Below the pieces are notes generated by a model. It was given only the letters and a program-made list of their open reading frames with translations, made no database searches and was not told where the DNA came from. From positions 146,714-210,713 of the forward strand of contig JACADZ010000078.1 of the NCBI GenBank assembly GCA_013389105.1: 64,000 nt of DNA. Direction: 5' to 3'. Origin of the DNA: Parvularculaceae bacterium (lineage in GTDB: Bacteria; Pseudomonadota; Alphaproteobacteria; Caulobacterales; Parvularculaceae). Below, one piece after another: positions 26,933 through 36,108 of this stretch (positions are counted from its first letter, which is position 1; each line of letters starts with the position of its first letter). A program made the translations under genes and the position numbers.

Positions 26933-26970
26933 CGCTCCCGAAAAGTGGATGCCGGTTTTCGGGAAAAGCG
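26933..26970. repeat. Rhizobiales-type intergenic palindrome
   Basis: An 8-bp inverted repeat CCCGAAAA (26937-26944) / TTTTCGGG (26956-26963) surrounds GTGGATGCCGG. The pattern of TTTTCGGG flanking a GGCATCCAC-like core is a frequent interspersed element in many Rhizobiales-related genomes. It sits between ynbE and ydbL, so it may have inserted in or may process the operon transcript. Confidence 0.6.
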
Positions 26971-26981
26971 CGCCGGACGCG

Positions 26982-27197
26982 CTAAAACACATCCGGGTTC
27001 TTTGCGATCAGGTCCTGGACCTCCTTGTCCAGCTTGACCCTTACCTCCTGATCGATCTTGACGTTCAGATTGATCTCGATCGGCTTGTCCGGCGCCTCCA
27101 CTTTCACCGTCGCGCAGGCGGCGAGAATAAAGCCGGCGCCGAGAATCGCGAACGCCGGCAGCCCCGCTTGCGCGGTTCGAATGACGCCTAAAGCCAT
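26982..27197 (-). CDS. ynbE: YnbE family lipoprotein
   Basis: A 71-residue lipoprotein. The signal sequence ends in ILAAC with the acylated Cys at residue 28. The mature part is about 43 residues, with KPIEINLNVKIDQEVRVKLD, the strand-forming segment typical of YnbE. E. coli YnbE is an outer-membrane lipoprotein that works with YdbH to bridge the periplasm. The gene is 141 bases downstream of ydbH. Confidence 0.82.
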   Translation of the reverse strand: MALGVIRTAQAGLPAFAILGAGFILAACATVKVEAPDKPIEINLNVKIDQEVRVKLDKEVQDLIAKNPDVF

Positions 27198-27338
27198 GAC
27201 CCAGCCTCTGTATGTTCGGCCCCGCGTCTGTTGCGGCCGCCGGTCGTCCGGCCAGTCGCGCGCGCAAGGTCCTTCGACGCGATTACCATGGGTCGCCGAT
27301 TTGGCGAAATGTAGGCCGGCTTGGGGCGGGCGCCGCCT

Positions 27339-30167
27339 TTATTCGGAGTCATCGACCGATCCTCCCGCCCTTTCGATCTGCAGCGTGATGTCGGAAGACA
27401 ATCGCGCCTGATCGATGAGCGCGAGCAGCGGCGCCTCGATGCTCATGCGATAGACGACCGGCGACGTCACCGTGCGCTCATCGACCGTGACCCGGTTTGC
27501 GCCCTTGAAGACAATGTTGAAGTTCAACGCGCCGTCGAGAGGACCGTCGATCTTGGCCGTGAGTTCCTCGAAGTGGAGGTCGCGCAGAATGTCGAAGGCG
27601 AGCTTGGCCTGCTTGTTCGCGCCGCCCGCCGCCTCCCCCGCCTTGCCGACATAGCGAATTACGCCGGGGCCTTTGGCCGAGAAGAATCCCTCGACGATTC
27701 GCGCCTTGCCGTTGACGATCTTCAGCGGCAGCTCGCCCTCGATGAGGCCTTCGCCTGAAAGCCCGTCAATCTTCAGATAGTCGAGCAGGAGCGCCAGATC
27801 GACGTTCTCGGCCTTCAGCGAGGTGTCGATGGCCGCGCCGTCGAGCGCGGCCGTCGCGTCATAGGCGCCGAGCCTGCCGCCGAACCAGGGAAAAGTGGCG
27901 GAAGCGACGCGAATGGTCCCGTCGCCGGGGAGTTCATAGGCGATAACGCCGTCTTCAAGCTTCAGGGCGTCCATATCGACAGCGCCGACACGGATCTCCT
28001 GCACGCCTTTGGTTTTCAGCGGCGTCAGGCTTTCAAGGTCGATGTCGCCGCTGACGGCCGAGGTGCGATTGACCGCGCGGCCGGGGCCGACAAAGGTCAT
28101 CTCTTCAAGCGACAAAAACCCCGAGGAGCGGAAATCGGAGGGCTTTCGACCCCAGGAGAATTTTGCGTCGGCCGAGGCGGCGCCCGTCGCCCCGGAAACG
28201 ATCCCGGTCAGGGCGCTGACGATTTCTGCAGGCTGCAGTTTCCCCGGCGCGAAGGCGAGCGGGCCCGAGCGATAGGCCGTCGCCCCGACGCCCCGGCGGA
28301 CGTCGTGCCATCCCTCGCCGCTGCCAATGCGGCGCCCGGCGCCCGTCGCGGCCGCGTATTCGAATGTCACCCTTTCATCGAGCAGCCGTGCGGAACCGGT
28401 TGCAGATATCGGCGCGAGCTGCGGCGCGGGGACATTCTGCGTCAGCACGACCTCCGCAATCGCCGCCTCGCCGGAAAGCCCTTGGGGATCAAGCCTCCCG
28501 GTGAGCCGACCCTTTGCGTCGGTCGCCACCACCACGCCGTTGATGACGACGACGCCGTTCGAAAAGGTTGCCGCGACATCCGTCTGCTGAAGTTTCGGGC
28601 GGTACTGCGCCTCAAGATCGACCGCCGGCGGCAGGCCGTCGATGCGAGTCGCGCCGAGCCGGTAGGAGCCGGTCTTCGCCGTCAGGAGGCCCCTGACCTC
28701 GGCCTGCGGCGCATCGCCTCCGCGCCAGGCGATCAGGGGTCCGTCGCCGCGGCAAAGCCGGGCGCCGGACAGCTCGGTATCGCTGTCCTGGCCCTCAAGC
28801 CGGAATCGCCCCCGCGCCATGCGGAGGCAGTCTTCAGCGTCGCTGAAGAAATCATAGGCCAGCTTCGCCGTATTCATCACGATGCGAAGATCGCCCTCGA
28901 CGGGCGCTTCGAGAATCGTAAGGCGCCCGACTTTGGCCTCCTGGACGGTCGTCCTCAGGTCGGCGTCCGCCGTGACAATGCCGTCCTCGACCGCGCCGGC
29001 CGCCGCCAGCGTCGTGGCGCCGAGCTTCCAGGTCCACAGCGTTTGGTTCTGGAATGCGCTTTCGAGCCGGAACGACCACGGCCCGCCGTTGGACCGTTCC
29101 GCACGGAGACTCGCGCCGCCCCCAAGCGCGGCGCCGGAAACATCCGCCTTCACGGCGAGGACCTCTTTTCCTTGCGCCCGCTGGAACGCCGGCGCGCCGG
29201 CGCCGGCGGAGAGGAGCAGCGCGTCGCCGCCATTGCTCCGGATACGGACGGCGCCGGTGTCGCCGAAAGAAACGGTCAGCGAGCCGGGTTTGGCGACCAG
29301 CATCGCCGCGCCGTCGACTTCGAAGGTCTCGGCGTCCGGACCCCGGCGGATGGCGAAAACGGAGCGCAGCAGCGGATTTTCGGCCGCCGGCGACGGCGCT
29401 GACCTGAAGGACAGCCGGGCCTCGCCCTCGAGCGCCGTGCGCGTCCCGGCGAGAAGCTCCTTCCAGGGGCCGCCGGACGCCTTGAGATCGAGGGTCGCTG
29501 CGCGCAGGAAGACGCCGCTCGCGCCCAGATCGCCGGCGCCGCGTGTCGTGAGGACGGCCGATCCGTCCTCGGCAAGCGACAGCGCGCCCTCCTCAGTCCA
29601 GTCCTTGAGCTTCGCGCCTCCGATACGGAAATCAGCCGTGCGCGCGGTGAAAGTCATGCCCCCGCCCCGCCGGCGATCGAGCCCGCCCTCGATTTCGCCC
29701 TCGATCAACCCGTGCGCCGAGGTGGCGCGGTAGGCGAGACGATCGACCTTGACGGCGCCGACCTGGACGCCGCTTTGGCCGGGCGCCCGGCCGCCGATCT
29801 TCAGGCTGGCGATTCTGACCGTTCCGTCCGGCAAGATGGAAAGTTCGGCCTTGCCGGGGCCGAGCGTCACCCGGTCGATCGCCCGCTCGCGCCACAGCCG
29901 GCCGAGGTTGAACTCGGCCGAGACGGAATCGAGCGCGAGGTCGTCGCCGCTTCCACCCGGCTTGGGGACGGTCAGGCCGACGAGCACCACCCGCGACAGA
30001 CCGGCTTCGCGAACGGTAAATCTTGCATTCTCAAGCCCGGCCCGGTCGAACGATCCCTTCAGGATGAATCCGAGGATCGGGGCGCGAAAAATAAAGACCG
30101 TCCCCAACGCCGCCACGAGGAGGCCAAGCGAAACGAGGAAAAACCGGGCGACCCCAAGGCCTTTCAT
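27339..30167 (-). CDS. ydbH: YdbH family AsmA-like envelope lipid-transport protein
   Basis: A 942-residue protein with one N-terminal membrane helix (FFLVSLGLLVAALGTVFIF) and a very long beta-rich periplasmic region of AsmA/TamB-like type, expected to form a hydrophobic groove for lipids. The C-terminal DUF2140-like part (DLALLLDYLKIDGLSGEGLI, GPGVIRYVG) is diagnostic for YdbH. YdbH, TamB and YhdP are partly redundant in phospholipid transport in E. coli. Length is near the family norm (about 880). It leads the ydbH-ynbE-ydbL cluster and is divergent from the M23 gene. Confidence 0.85.
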   Translation of the reverse strand: MKGLGVARFFLVSLGLLVAALGTVFIFRAPILGFILKGSFDRAGLENARFTVREAGLSRVVLVGLTVPKPGGSGDDLALDSVSAEFNLGRLWRERAIDRVTLGPGKAELSILPDGTVRIASLKIGGRAPGQSGVQVGAVKVDRLAYRATSAHGLIEGEIEGGLDRRRGGGMTFTARTADFRIGGAKLKDWTEEGALSLAEDGSAVLTTRGAGDLGASGVFLRAATLDLKASGGPWKELLAGTRTALEGEARLSFRSAPSPAAENPLLRSVFAIRRGPDAETFEVDGAAMLVAKPGSLTVSFGDTGAVRIRSNGGDALLLSAGAGAPAFQRAQGKEVLAVKADVSGAALGGGASLRAERSNGGPWSFRLESAFQNQTLWTWKLGATTLAAAGAVEDGIVTADADLRTTVQEAKVGRLTILEAPVEGDLRIVMNTAKLAYDFFSDAEDCLRMARGRFRLEGQDSDTELSGARLCRGDGPLIAWRGGDAPQAEVRGLLTAKTGSYRLGATRIDGLPPAVDLEAQYRPKLQQTDVAATFSNGVVVINGVVVATDAKGRLTGRLDPQGLSGEAAIAEVVLTQNVPAPQLAPISATGSARLLDERVTFEYAAATGAGRRIGSGEGWHDVRRGVGATAYRSGPLAFAPGKLQPAEIVSALTGIVSGATGAASADAKFSWGRKPSDFRSSGFLSLEEMTFVGPGRAVNRTSAVSGDIDLESLTPLKTKGVQEIRVGAVDMDALKLEDGVIAYELPGDGTIRVASATFPWFGGRLGAYDATAALDGAAIDTSLKAENVDLALLLDYLKIDGLSGEGLIEGELPLKIVNGKARIVEGFFSAKGPGVIRYVGKAGEAAGGANKQAKLAFDILRDLHFEELTAKIDGPLDGALNFNIVFKGANRVTVDERTVTSPVVYRMSIEAPLLALIDQARLSSDITLQIERAGGSVDDSE

Positions 30168-30355
30168 CCGATCTCGGCCCTCCCTGTCGCGCGCATTAGG
30201 CCCTGCGGCTTAAGCATTTCGCAATTGCTCCGATCACAATTCGTCGAATCGCCTGTCTGCGCGAGGACGCAACGTTTGAACCCGAGAGGAAGCCGTGCCA
30301 TGAGGCCCGCGATGTTCGACGGATCAGCGGCGCCATCCTGGCCGCATTCAGAGCA

Positions 30356-32149
30356 ATGGGCGGCGATTCGTTGCGCGAAGTTTTGAGCGAATTTCGCCAC
30401 GTCGGAGTAGCAGGGCGCCGACCGACGGCGTCGAGCCCGGCCGCGGCCATTCTTGTCGCGATGCTCGTAATGCTGGTCGGCGCCTCCGTGGTGGGCCTTC
30501 TGGCGCGGCGCGAACCCGAGGCCGTCGCCGCATCGGCCGTGCAATCGGCATCGCTCCCCCCGCCGCCGCTTGACCAGCCCGAGAAGACCGCGCCCGCCGC
30601 GCCGGCCATCCGCCAAGTACCGCACGCGCCAGTCGCCGAAACGCCGCGGCCGGCTAAGGTCGGCCAGGGGACCCTCGCGGCGACCGACAAAGGATCCGGC
30701 GCGGAGCCCATGCCGAGACTTGCTCCTCGGCGGGAGGCCGACGGCGAGTCGGTCGATGCGACCGGCGAACCGCGGCTGAAGCCCGGGCCGGCCGGCCCGA
30801 CCCCCGTCGTCGCGGCAGACGCGCCGGGGAGCGAACTCCTTGTCCTTGGACAAACCCTGCTCGCCATGGACGAGCGGCGGCCCTCTTTCTATTTCGACGA
30901 CGAATTTGCCGGGCCTGTCGCCTTGCCTGCGCCGCCCGCGGTCAGCCTCGCCCGCGACATCGACGAGGAGCCGGGCGTCACCAGCCTCAAGCTCGCCAGA
31001 GGCGAGAATTTTGTCGATGCGCTTCGCCGCGCCGGGGTCCGGGCCGAAGACCGCAACGCCGCCGCCGCCGCTTTCGGCAGGCTTTACGACCTTCGCCGCC
31101 TTCGCCCAGGACAGGAACTGCGGCTGACCACGGCGGCCCCCGCGCAAACCCTGTTCCAGATGGTCGCGGAGGGCCACGAGCCGCAATTCTATCTTCTCGG
31201 GCTCGATTTCAAGGTCGATGCCGCGAACCGCGTCGTTCTCAAACGCCTCGCTGACGGGACCTACGCGGCAAAGCCGGTCGCGGTCAGACTGTCGACGCGG
31301 CTCGCCTCCGTCAGCGGGCGCATCAATGGCAGCCTTTACAACACCGCCAAGCGGATCGGCGCTCCCGACAAGGTGGTCGCCGATCTCGCGGCGATTTTCG
31401 CCTATGACGTGGACTTTCAACGGGAAGTGTTCGGGGGGGACGAATTCGAGGCGGTGTTCGAGGCCCGTTATGACGAGGACGGCCGTTTGGTCGAGGCCGG
31501 GGACGTTCTTTACGGCCGCATGAAATGGAAGGGCCGGCAAAAGGAGAAGGGCTACTACCGCTTCGCCTCGGCCGACGGCGGCGCGCGGGCCGACTATTTC
31601 GACTGGAGCGGCGAAAGCGCCAAGCGCCTCTTGATGAAGACCCCGATCGACGGGGCCCGGCTCTCGTCCGGCTTCGGCGCGCGCCGACACCCGATTTCCG
31701 GCTACAACCGCCAGCACAAAGGCGTTGATTTCGCGGCCCCGCGCGGCACGCCGATCAAAGCGGCCGGCGACGGCGTGGTCGAGCGCGCCGATCGCTACGG
31801 CGGCTACGGCAACTATGTCCGCATCCGCCACGGCCAAGGCTACAAGACCGCCTACGCGCATCTTAGCGGCTTCGCCAAGGGCATGCGGGCCGGCAAGCGG
31901 GTCGAGCAGGGCGACGTCATCGGCTATGTCGGCTAGACCGGGGCCTCCACCGGCCCGCACCTTCATTACGAAGTGCTGCACGAGGGAAAGCATGTGAACC
32001 CGCAGAAGCTGAAGGTCGCGACCGGCGTTTCGCTGTCCGGAACGGACCTCAAGAAGTTCAAGGAGGCCCGCGACCTCATCGACGCCATGCGACGGGCGAG
32101 CAGCGAGGCCGAGCGGCTCACCGAGGACGCTGCCGCCAAGCAACTTTAG
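30356..32149 (+). pseudogene. M23 family metallopeptidase with an in-frame TAG (interrupted)
   Basis: An envelope peptidoglycan endopeptidase gene of 598 codons interrupted by TAG at 31934-31936 (codon 527). Upstream: a membrane helix (AILVAMLVMLVGASVVGLL), a Pro/Ala-rich linker, an OapA/LysM-like region, and the start of the M23 domain with RQHKGVDFAAPRGTPIKAAG (first Zn His and Asp). Downstream, in the same frame without any shift, come TGASTGPHLHYEVLHEGK (the HxH Zn motif) and a helical tail to TAG at 32147. The family reads GYVGSTG here, so TCG (Ser) to TAG is the simplest change. The truncated product would lack the essential HLH ligand. Either a recent null mutation, suppression, or a base error. 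Confidence 0.85.
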
Positions 32150-32238
32150 CACGGATCAAGCCTCGTCTCGAACAGCCCTGGCAACTCGGGGCGCACCCCT
32201 GCATCACCTTGCGAGGACCGCGCGGGGAACGTCGTCAT
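32146..32238 (-). CDS. candidate 30-aa peptide with perfect Shine-Dalgarno
   Basis: The minus strand has AAAGGAGGTGA at 32256-32246, a full match to the anti-Shine-Dalgarno, 7 bases before ATG at 32238. The frame is 30 codons (starts MTTFPARSSQG, ends TRLDPC) and stops at TAA overlapping the stop of the M23 gene tail to tail. I do not recognise the peptide. Such a strong ribosome site is rare in this window; the peptide may be real, a leader, or the remnant of a longer gene. Confidence 0.4.
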   Translation of the reverse strand: MTTFPARSSQGDAGVRPELPGLFETRLDPC

Positions 32239-32526
32239 GGCTTTTTCACCTCCTTTCGTGACGGTCGCGCCGATCATACGTCCGTGGCGGAGGTGTGGGA
32301 TAACTTCGACCCTTTTCCCCCAGGGGTTGCCGGCTTGCTGGGCTCCCATGGTTAATTTCGGGCCGTCAACCGAGAGCGCCGCCTGACCATCCGCCTGTTG
32401 ATCCCGATTGCGAAAAACCCCGGCTTTGATAGGAACAATCTATCGATACCGCCGCGAACCCCTTGAAATCCCAAACCAAACCTCCCACTATCTCCGTCAA
32501 CGGGCTATGCAGGAGCACTTCACCCC
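32150..32526. other. 377-base gap before the BI-1 gene
   Basis: This gap contains the minus-strand 30-codon frame at its left end and a heat-shock-type promoter for the BI-1 gene at its right end, both described separately. The middle (32260-32455) shows no gene or clear hairpin. Confidence 0.4.
32462..32493 (+). promoter_or_regulatory. candidate RpoH (heat-shock sigma) promoter for the BI-1/YccA gene
   Basis: CTTGAAA at 32462-32468 is a full match to the RpoH -35 element. About 15-19 bases later comes CCCACTATCT (32484-32493), an approximate -10. It lies 34 bases before the ATG. The fit is fair rather than perfect. Confidence 0.45.
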
Positions 32527-33258
32527 ATGAACGACATTCGCAGGAACTATGGCGGCGCCGTCGCCGGCGCCGGCGGCGTGGCGATTGACGCGGGTCTGCG
32601 TCAATACATGCTCGGCGTCTACAATTACATGGCCCTCGCCGTGGCCGGAACGGGCCTCGTCTCGTTTTTGGTGGCCTCCAACCCCGCGCTGGTGACCACG
32701 ATCGCCGGCACGCCGCTGAAATGGGTGATCTTCGCGGCCCTTCTCGGCGTCGGCTGGTTTGCGCCGAAGGTCATCTACAGCGGCTCGAAGACGGCCGCGC
32801 ATGGCCTCTTCTGGGGCTATGCCGTCCTGTGGGGTCTGCTGATCGCGCCGATGCTCTTTTCGTTCCGCATGCAGGGCGCTGCGATCGAAATCTATCGCGC
32901 CTTCTTCATGGCCGCGACCGCGTTCGGGGCCATGAGCCTCTTCGGCTACACGACCAAGAAGGACCTCTCGGCCTGGGCGAAATTCCTGTTCATGGCGACC
33001 ATCGGCCTTCTGGTTGCGATCGTCCTCAACGCGCTCGTCTTCAAGAGCGAGATGGCGAGCCTCGTCACCTCCGGAATCGTCGTGCTGGTGTTCTCGGCGA
33101 TCACCGCGTTCGAGACCCAGATGATCAAGTCGCTGTACACGGAAGGCGGCGCCGCCAACGACCGTTCGGCGATCTTCGGCGCCTTCGCGCTCTACGGGTC
33201 GTTCGTGACGCTGTTTGTGCACATCCTCAACATTCTCGGGATCATGCGCAGCGAGTAG
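32527..33258 (+). CDS. Bax inhibitor-1/YccA family membrane protein
   Basis: A 243-residue inner-membrane protein with seven helices and the family pattern: an N-terminal RQYMLGVYNYMALAVAGTG helix, FMAATAFGAMSLFGYTTKKDLS mid-protein, and the C-terminal FGAFALYGSFVTLFVHIL. E. coli YccA interacts with the FtsH protease, and related proteins leak calcium or protons. AGGAG precedes the ATG by 11 bases. A strong terminator follows. An RpoH-like promoter upstream would fit a membrane-stress role. Confidence 0.9.
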   Translation: MNDIRRNYGGAVAGAGGVAIDAGLRQYMLGVYNYMALAVAGTGLVSFLVASNPALVTTIAGTPLKWVIFAALLGVGWFAPKVIYSGSKTAAHGLFWGYAVLWGLLIAPMLFSFRMQGAAIEIYRAFFMAATAFGAMSLFGYTTKKDLSAWAKFLFMATIGLLVAIVLNALVFKSEMASLVTSGIVVLVFSAITAFETQMIKSLYTEGGAANDRSAIFGAFALYGSFVTLFVHILNILGIMRSE

Positions 33259-33275
33259 CGACCCGCATCACACGG

Positions 33276-33305
33276 AAAACCCCCGGCGCGCGCCGGGGGT
33301 TTTTC
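33276..33305 (+). terminator. rho-independent terminator after the BI-1/YccA gene
   Basis: A 13-bp stem AAAACCCCCGGCG / CGCCGGGGGTTTT with a 2-base loop starts 17 bases after the stop codon and ends in a T run. The A run on the 5' side would let it act in both directions. Confidence 0.85.
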
Positions 33306-33371
33306 TATAGCCCGACGGCATCGCTGTAATGCGTTGCGGCGTGTCCTTCGATCTGGCTATAGGCTCCGCGC

Positions 33372-34580
33372 ATGTCAGTTCGCGATGCCTATGATCTGCC
33401 GATGTCGGCGGCCGACGACGCCGTCGGCGCCGGCTATGACGCCTATGTCCGTGAGTTCCTGAGTTACGGCTCGAAACTGCGGGCGCTGTTCGAGATTGCG
33501 GACGCCGCACCGCAGAGCGCGTTCCTCAACGCCCATGCCGCCGCCCTGCATCTCGCGTTCGAAGGCGCGGAAGGATGGGCGGCCGCCCTCCCCTATCTCG
33601 AGAGAATGAGCAGCCGACGCGGCTCGGCGCTTGCGCGGGAAGCGCTGTTCTGCGACGCCGTCGCCGCCTGGGCCCGTCGCGACTTCGCCGCCGCTCTCGC
33701 CGCGCTCGACGAACTGACCGTGCGCTGGCCCGCAGACCTCTGCGCTATCAAATGGGGCCAATATCACGCTTTCAATTTGGGCGACCAGGCCGCCCTGTTG
33801 CGTTTCGGCGAACGGGCGCGCCTCGTTCATGAAGAAACGCCCTACGCGCAGGGCATGATCGCCTTCGCGCTCGAGCAGAATCACCGCCTCGCCGAGGCCG
33901 AAGAGGCCGGCATGCGCGCCGTTGAGATCGCGCTCGACGACGCCTGGGCGCAGCACGCTGTCGCGCATGTCTATGAGACCGAGCGGCGTCCGCGGGACGG
34001 GGCGCGGTGGCTCGATCATTGCGCTCACACCTGGGAGAAGAAAGGCGTCTTCATTCGCGACCACAACTGGTGGCACGCCGCGCTCTTCCGTCTTGGCCTT
34101 GGCCGCCCCGAGGAAGCGCTCGCGATCTATGACGCGCGGTTATGGGGCGCCTGGCCGGAATTTCCGCAGGAGCAGATCGGCGCCGCTTCGATGCTGTGGC
34201 GGCTCGAACTGCGCGGCGTCGATGTCGGCGCGCGCTGGAAGCCGCTGGCGGCGCAGGCGCGCGGGCGCGCGAACGAACATCTCTTCCCTTTCCATGACCT
34301 TCACTACCTCCTCGCACTTGCGCGCGGCGGGGAGCCTGGCGAGGCGAGGGCGTTTCTTAAGTCGATGCCGCGGGAGGGCGGCGCCTGGTCGATCGCGGCG
34401 CTCGCCGGCGAGGGCATGCTCCATTACGCGCGCGGCGAGCCGACAGAAGCCGCGTCCTGTCTTGCCGCCGCCGCCCCGCGGCTCAGCTGCATCGGCGGGA
34501 GTCACGCCCAGCGCCATTTGTTCGCCGAAACCATGGCGGCCGCGGCGCCGGCGCGGCCGGCGCGCGCCTCCAGCCCATAG
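33372..34580 (+). CDS. tetratricopeptide-repeat protein, TTC38-like
   Basis: A 402-residue helical protein resembling the TTC38 family (present in bacteria and animals, function unknown). It shows repeated helix pairs, with AWAQHAVAHVYETERRPRDG and the motif DHNWWHAALFRLGLGRPEEA near residues 190-245, both hallmarks of that family. No signal peptide, so it is cytoplasmic. It stands between the BI-1 terminator and the RNase D gene, on the same strand as both. Confidence 0.75.
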   Translation: MSVRDAYDLPMSAADDAVGAGYDAYVREFLSYGSKLRALFEIADAAPQSAFLNAHAAALHLAFEGAEGWAAALPYLERMSSRRGSALAREALFCDAVAAWARRDFAAALAALDELTVRWPADLCAIKWGQYHAFNLGDQAALLRFGERARLVHEETPYAQGMIAFALEQNHRLAEAEEAGMRAVEIALDDAWAQHAVAHVYETERRPRDGARWLDHCAHTWEKKGVFIRDHNWWHAALFRLGLGRPEEALAIYDARLWGAWPEFPQEQIGAASMLWRLELRGVDVGARWKPLAAQARGRANEHLFPFHDLHYLLALARGGEPGEARAFLKSMPREGGAWSIAALAGEGMLHYARGEPTEAASCLAAAAPRLSCIGGSHAQRHLFAETMAAAAPARPARASSP

Positions 34581-34649
34581 GGTCGCTCTCTGGCTTTCCT
34601 CCCGCGTGCGGCGTAGTAAGCCGCGCTCCACTCGGCACGCGGACAGCTT

Positions 34650-35264
34650 ATGGCCAACCATCTCCATCAGGGCGACCTCCCCGACGGTCTCGATCTCGGC
34701 CGCGTCGTCGCCGTCGATTGCGAGACGATGGGCCTCAACACATGGCGCGACCGGCTATGCCTCGTGCAGCTGTCCTCGGGCGACGGTCACGCCCATCTTG
34801 TCCAGTTCCGTCAGGGCGCCTACACGGCGCCTCGCCTAAAGCGGATGCTGGCTGACCGGACCTGCCTTAAAGTCTTCCATTTCGCGAGGTTCGACCTCGC
34901 CGCGCTCAGGCACTGGCTCGGCGCCGAGGTCGGCCCGGTCTATTGCACCAAGATCGCTTCGCGCCTGACCCGCACCTTCACTGACCGGCACGGCCTCAAG
35001 GATCTGGCGAAGGACCTTCTCGGGGTCGAAATCTCCAAGCTCCAGCAGTCCTCGGACTGGGGCGCCGAAACGCTGACCCAGGCTCAGATCGACTATGCGG
35101 CGACCGACGTGCTTTACTTGCACGCGCTCCGAGAGCGACTAGACGCCTTGCTCGCCCGGGAGGGGCGGAAATCCCTGGCGCAGGCCTGCTTCGACTTCCT
35201 TCCCGCCAGGGCCGAACTCGATCTCGCCGGCTGGTCGGAGGTCGATATCCTGGCCCACGCCTGA
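34650..35264 (+). CDS. ribonuclease D-like 3'-5' exonuclease (catalytic domain only)
   Basis: A 204-residue DnaQ-fold exonuclease. DxE is in VDCETMGLNTWRDRLCLVQLS (near residues 26-46), the second Asp is in FHFARFDLAALRHWLG, and the Yx3D motif is in QIDYAATDVLYLHAL near residue 147. It lacks the two HRDC domains of full RNase D, as do many alphaproteobacterial short forms. It probably trims RNA 3' ends. It precedes the lpt cluster by 85 bases. Confidence 0.88.
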   Translation: MANHLHQGDLPDGLDLGRVVAVDCETMGLNTWRDRLCLVQLSSGDGHAHLVQFRQGAYTAPRLKRMLADRTCLKVFHFARFDLAALRHWLGAEVGPVYCTKIASRLTRTFTDRHGLKDLAKDLLGVEISKLQQSSDWGAETLTQAQIDYAATDVLYLHALRERLDALLAREGRKSLAQACFDFLPARAELDLAGWSEVDILAHA

Positions 35265-35349
35265 CGCACTTCTTGCGTGCAACCGGGGCCGGGAAGCCTA
35301 TATTCGGCAGGACTCTTGAATGGCGCGACGGGCTCAGGGGAGCGCGCCC

Positions 35350-36108
35350 ATGGATGCGATGACCGACGAACCGGCGATCCTGGAAGACGCGCCGCCGAGG
35401 GCTGAGCCCCGCCGGCGTCTGGAAGCGCTGCCGAGCCGTCAGCGTATCACCGGAGAACAGGCGGCCGCCCGCAGCAAGCTGGTGCGGCGGCTGCGGATCG
35501 CGCTGCCGGCCGTCGCGCTGGTTCTCGTCGCCGGACTTTTCCTCAATACGCGCAATGAGCGTCCGGATGACGCCTTCCTTGAGGACTTCAAGGACATGAC
35601 CGCCACCCCCGACGAATACCAGATGGCCAAGCCGTCCTTTGCCGGCGTCGACAGCAAGGGCAAGCCCTACGAGATCAAGGCGGACCGGGCCTCGCAAGCC
35701 GCGGGGAATCAGGAAGTGGTCGAACTGGTGAGGCCCCGGGCGGTGACCCGCGGGCCCGACGAGGAGACCGAGGTCAGCGCGGAAAGGGGCGTCTTCCGTA
35801 CCGACACCAGCCGACTCGACCTCAGCGACGAGGTGACCTTGAGGCGCCGGATCGGCAACGAGGTTTATGTGCTGAAGACGCCGGCGGCGACGGTGTCCAT
35901 GAGCGACGAGACCGTGCTCAGCGACGCCGGGGTCGAGGGATCCAGCGAAGCGGGGTCCTTGCGCGCCGACAGAATGCGCGCATACAACGCCGAAGGCCGG
36001 ATGGTTCTTGAAGGCAATGTCCGTATGCGCATTTATCCGAACAAGCTGAAGCTCGGCGAGGAGCGCAAGACCGGCGAGGAACCGGCAGGGAATGGGACGC
36101 CGCAATGA
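35350..36108 (+). CDS. lptC: LPS export ABC transporter periplasmic protein LptC
   Basis: A 252-residue bitopic protein that passes LPS from LptB2FG to LptA. One membrane helix (IALPAVALVLVAGLFL, near residue 60) anchors a beta-jellyroll domain with ADRASQAAGNQEVVELVRPRA and LEGNVRMRIYPNKL. The long basic N-terminus is common in Alphaproteobacteria. I start at ATG 35350 behind GGGGAG; an ATG at 35320 is in frame. The stop overlaps the lptA start by 4 bases. Confidence 0.82.
   Translation: MDAMTDEPAILEDAPPRAEPRRRLEALPSRQRITGEQAAARSKLVRRLRIALPAVALVLVAGLFLNTRNERPDDAFLEDFKDMTATPDEYQMAKPSFAGVDSKGKPYEIKADRASQAAGNQEVVELVRPRAVTRGPDEETEVSAERGVFRTDTSRLDLSDEVTLRRRIGNEVYVLKTPAATVSMSDETVLSDAGVEGSSEAGSLRADRMRAYNAEGRMVLEGNVRMRIYPNKLKLGEERKTGEEPAGNGTPQ

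Noticed and set aside
30164..32152. 662-codon open frame on the minus strand
   Set aside because: It is antisense to the M23 peptidase gene, whose homology is clear. Its composition is that of a shadow frame.
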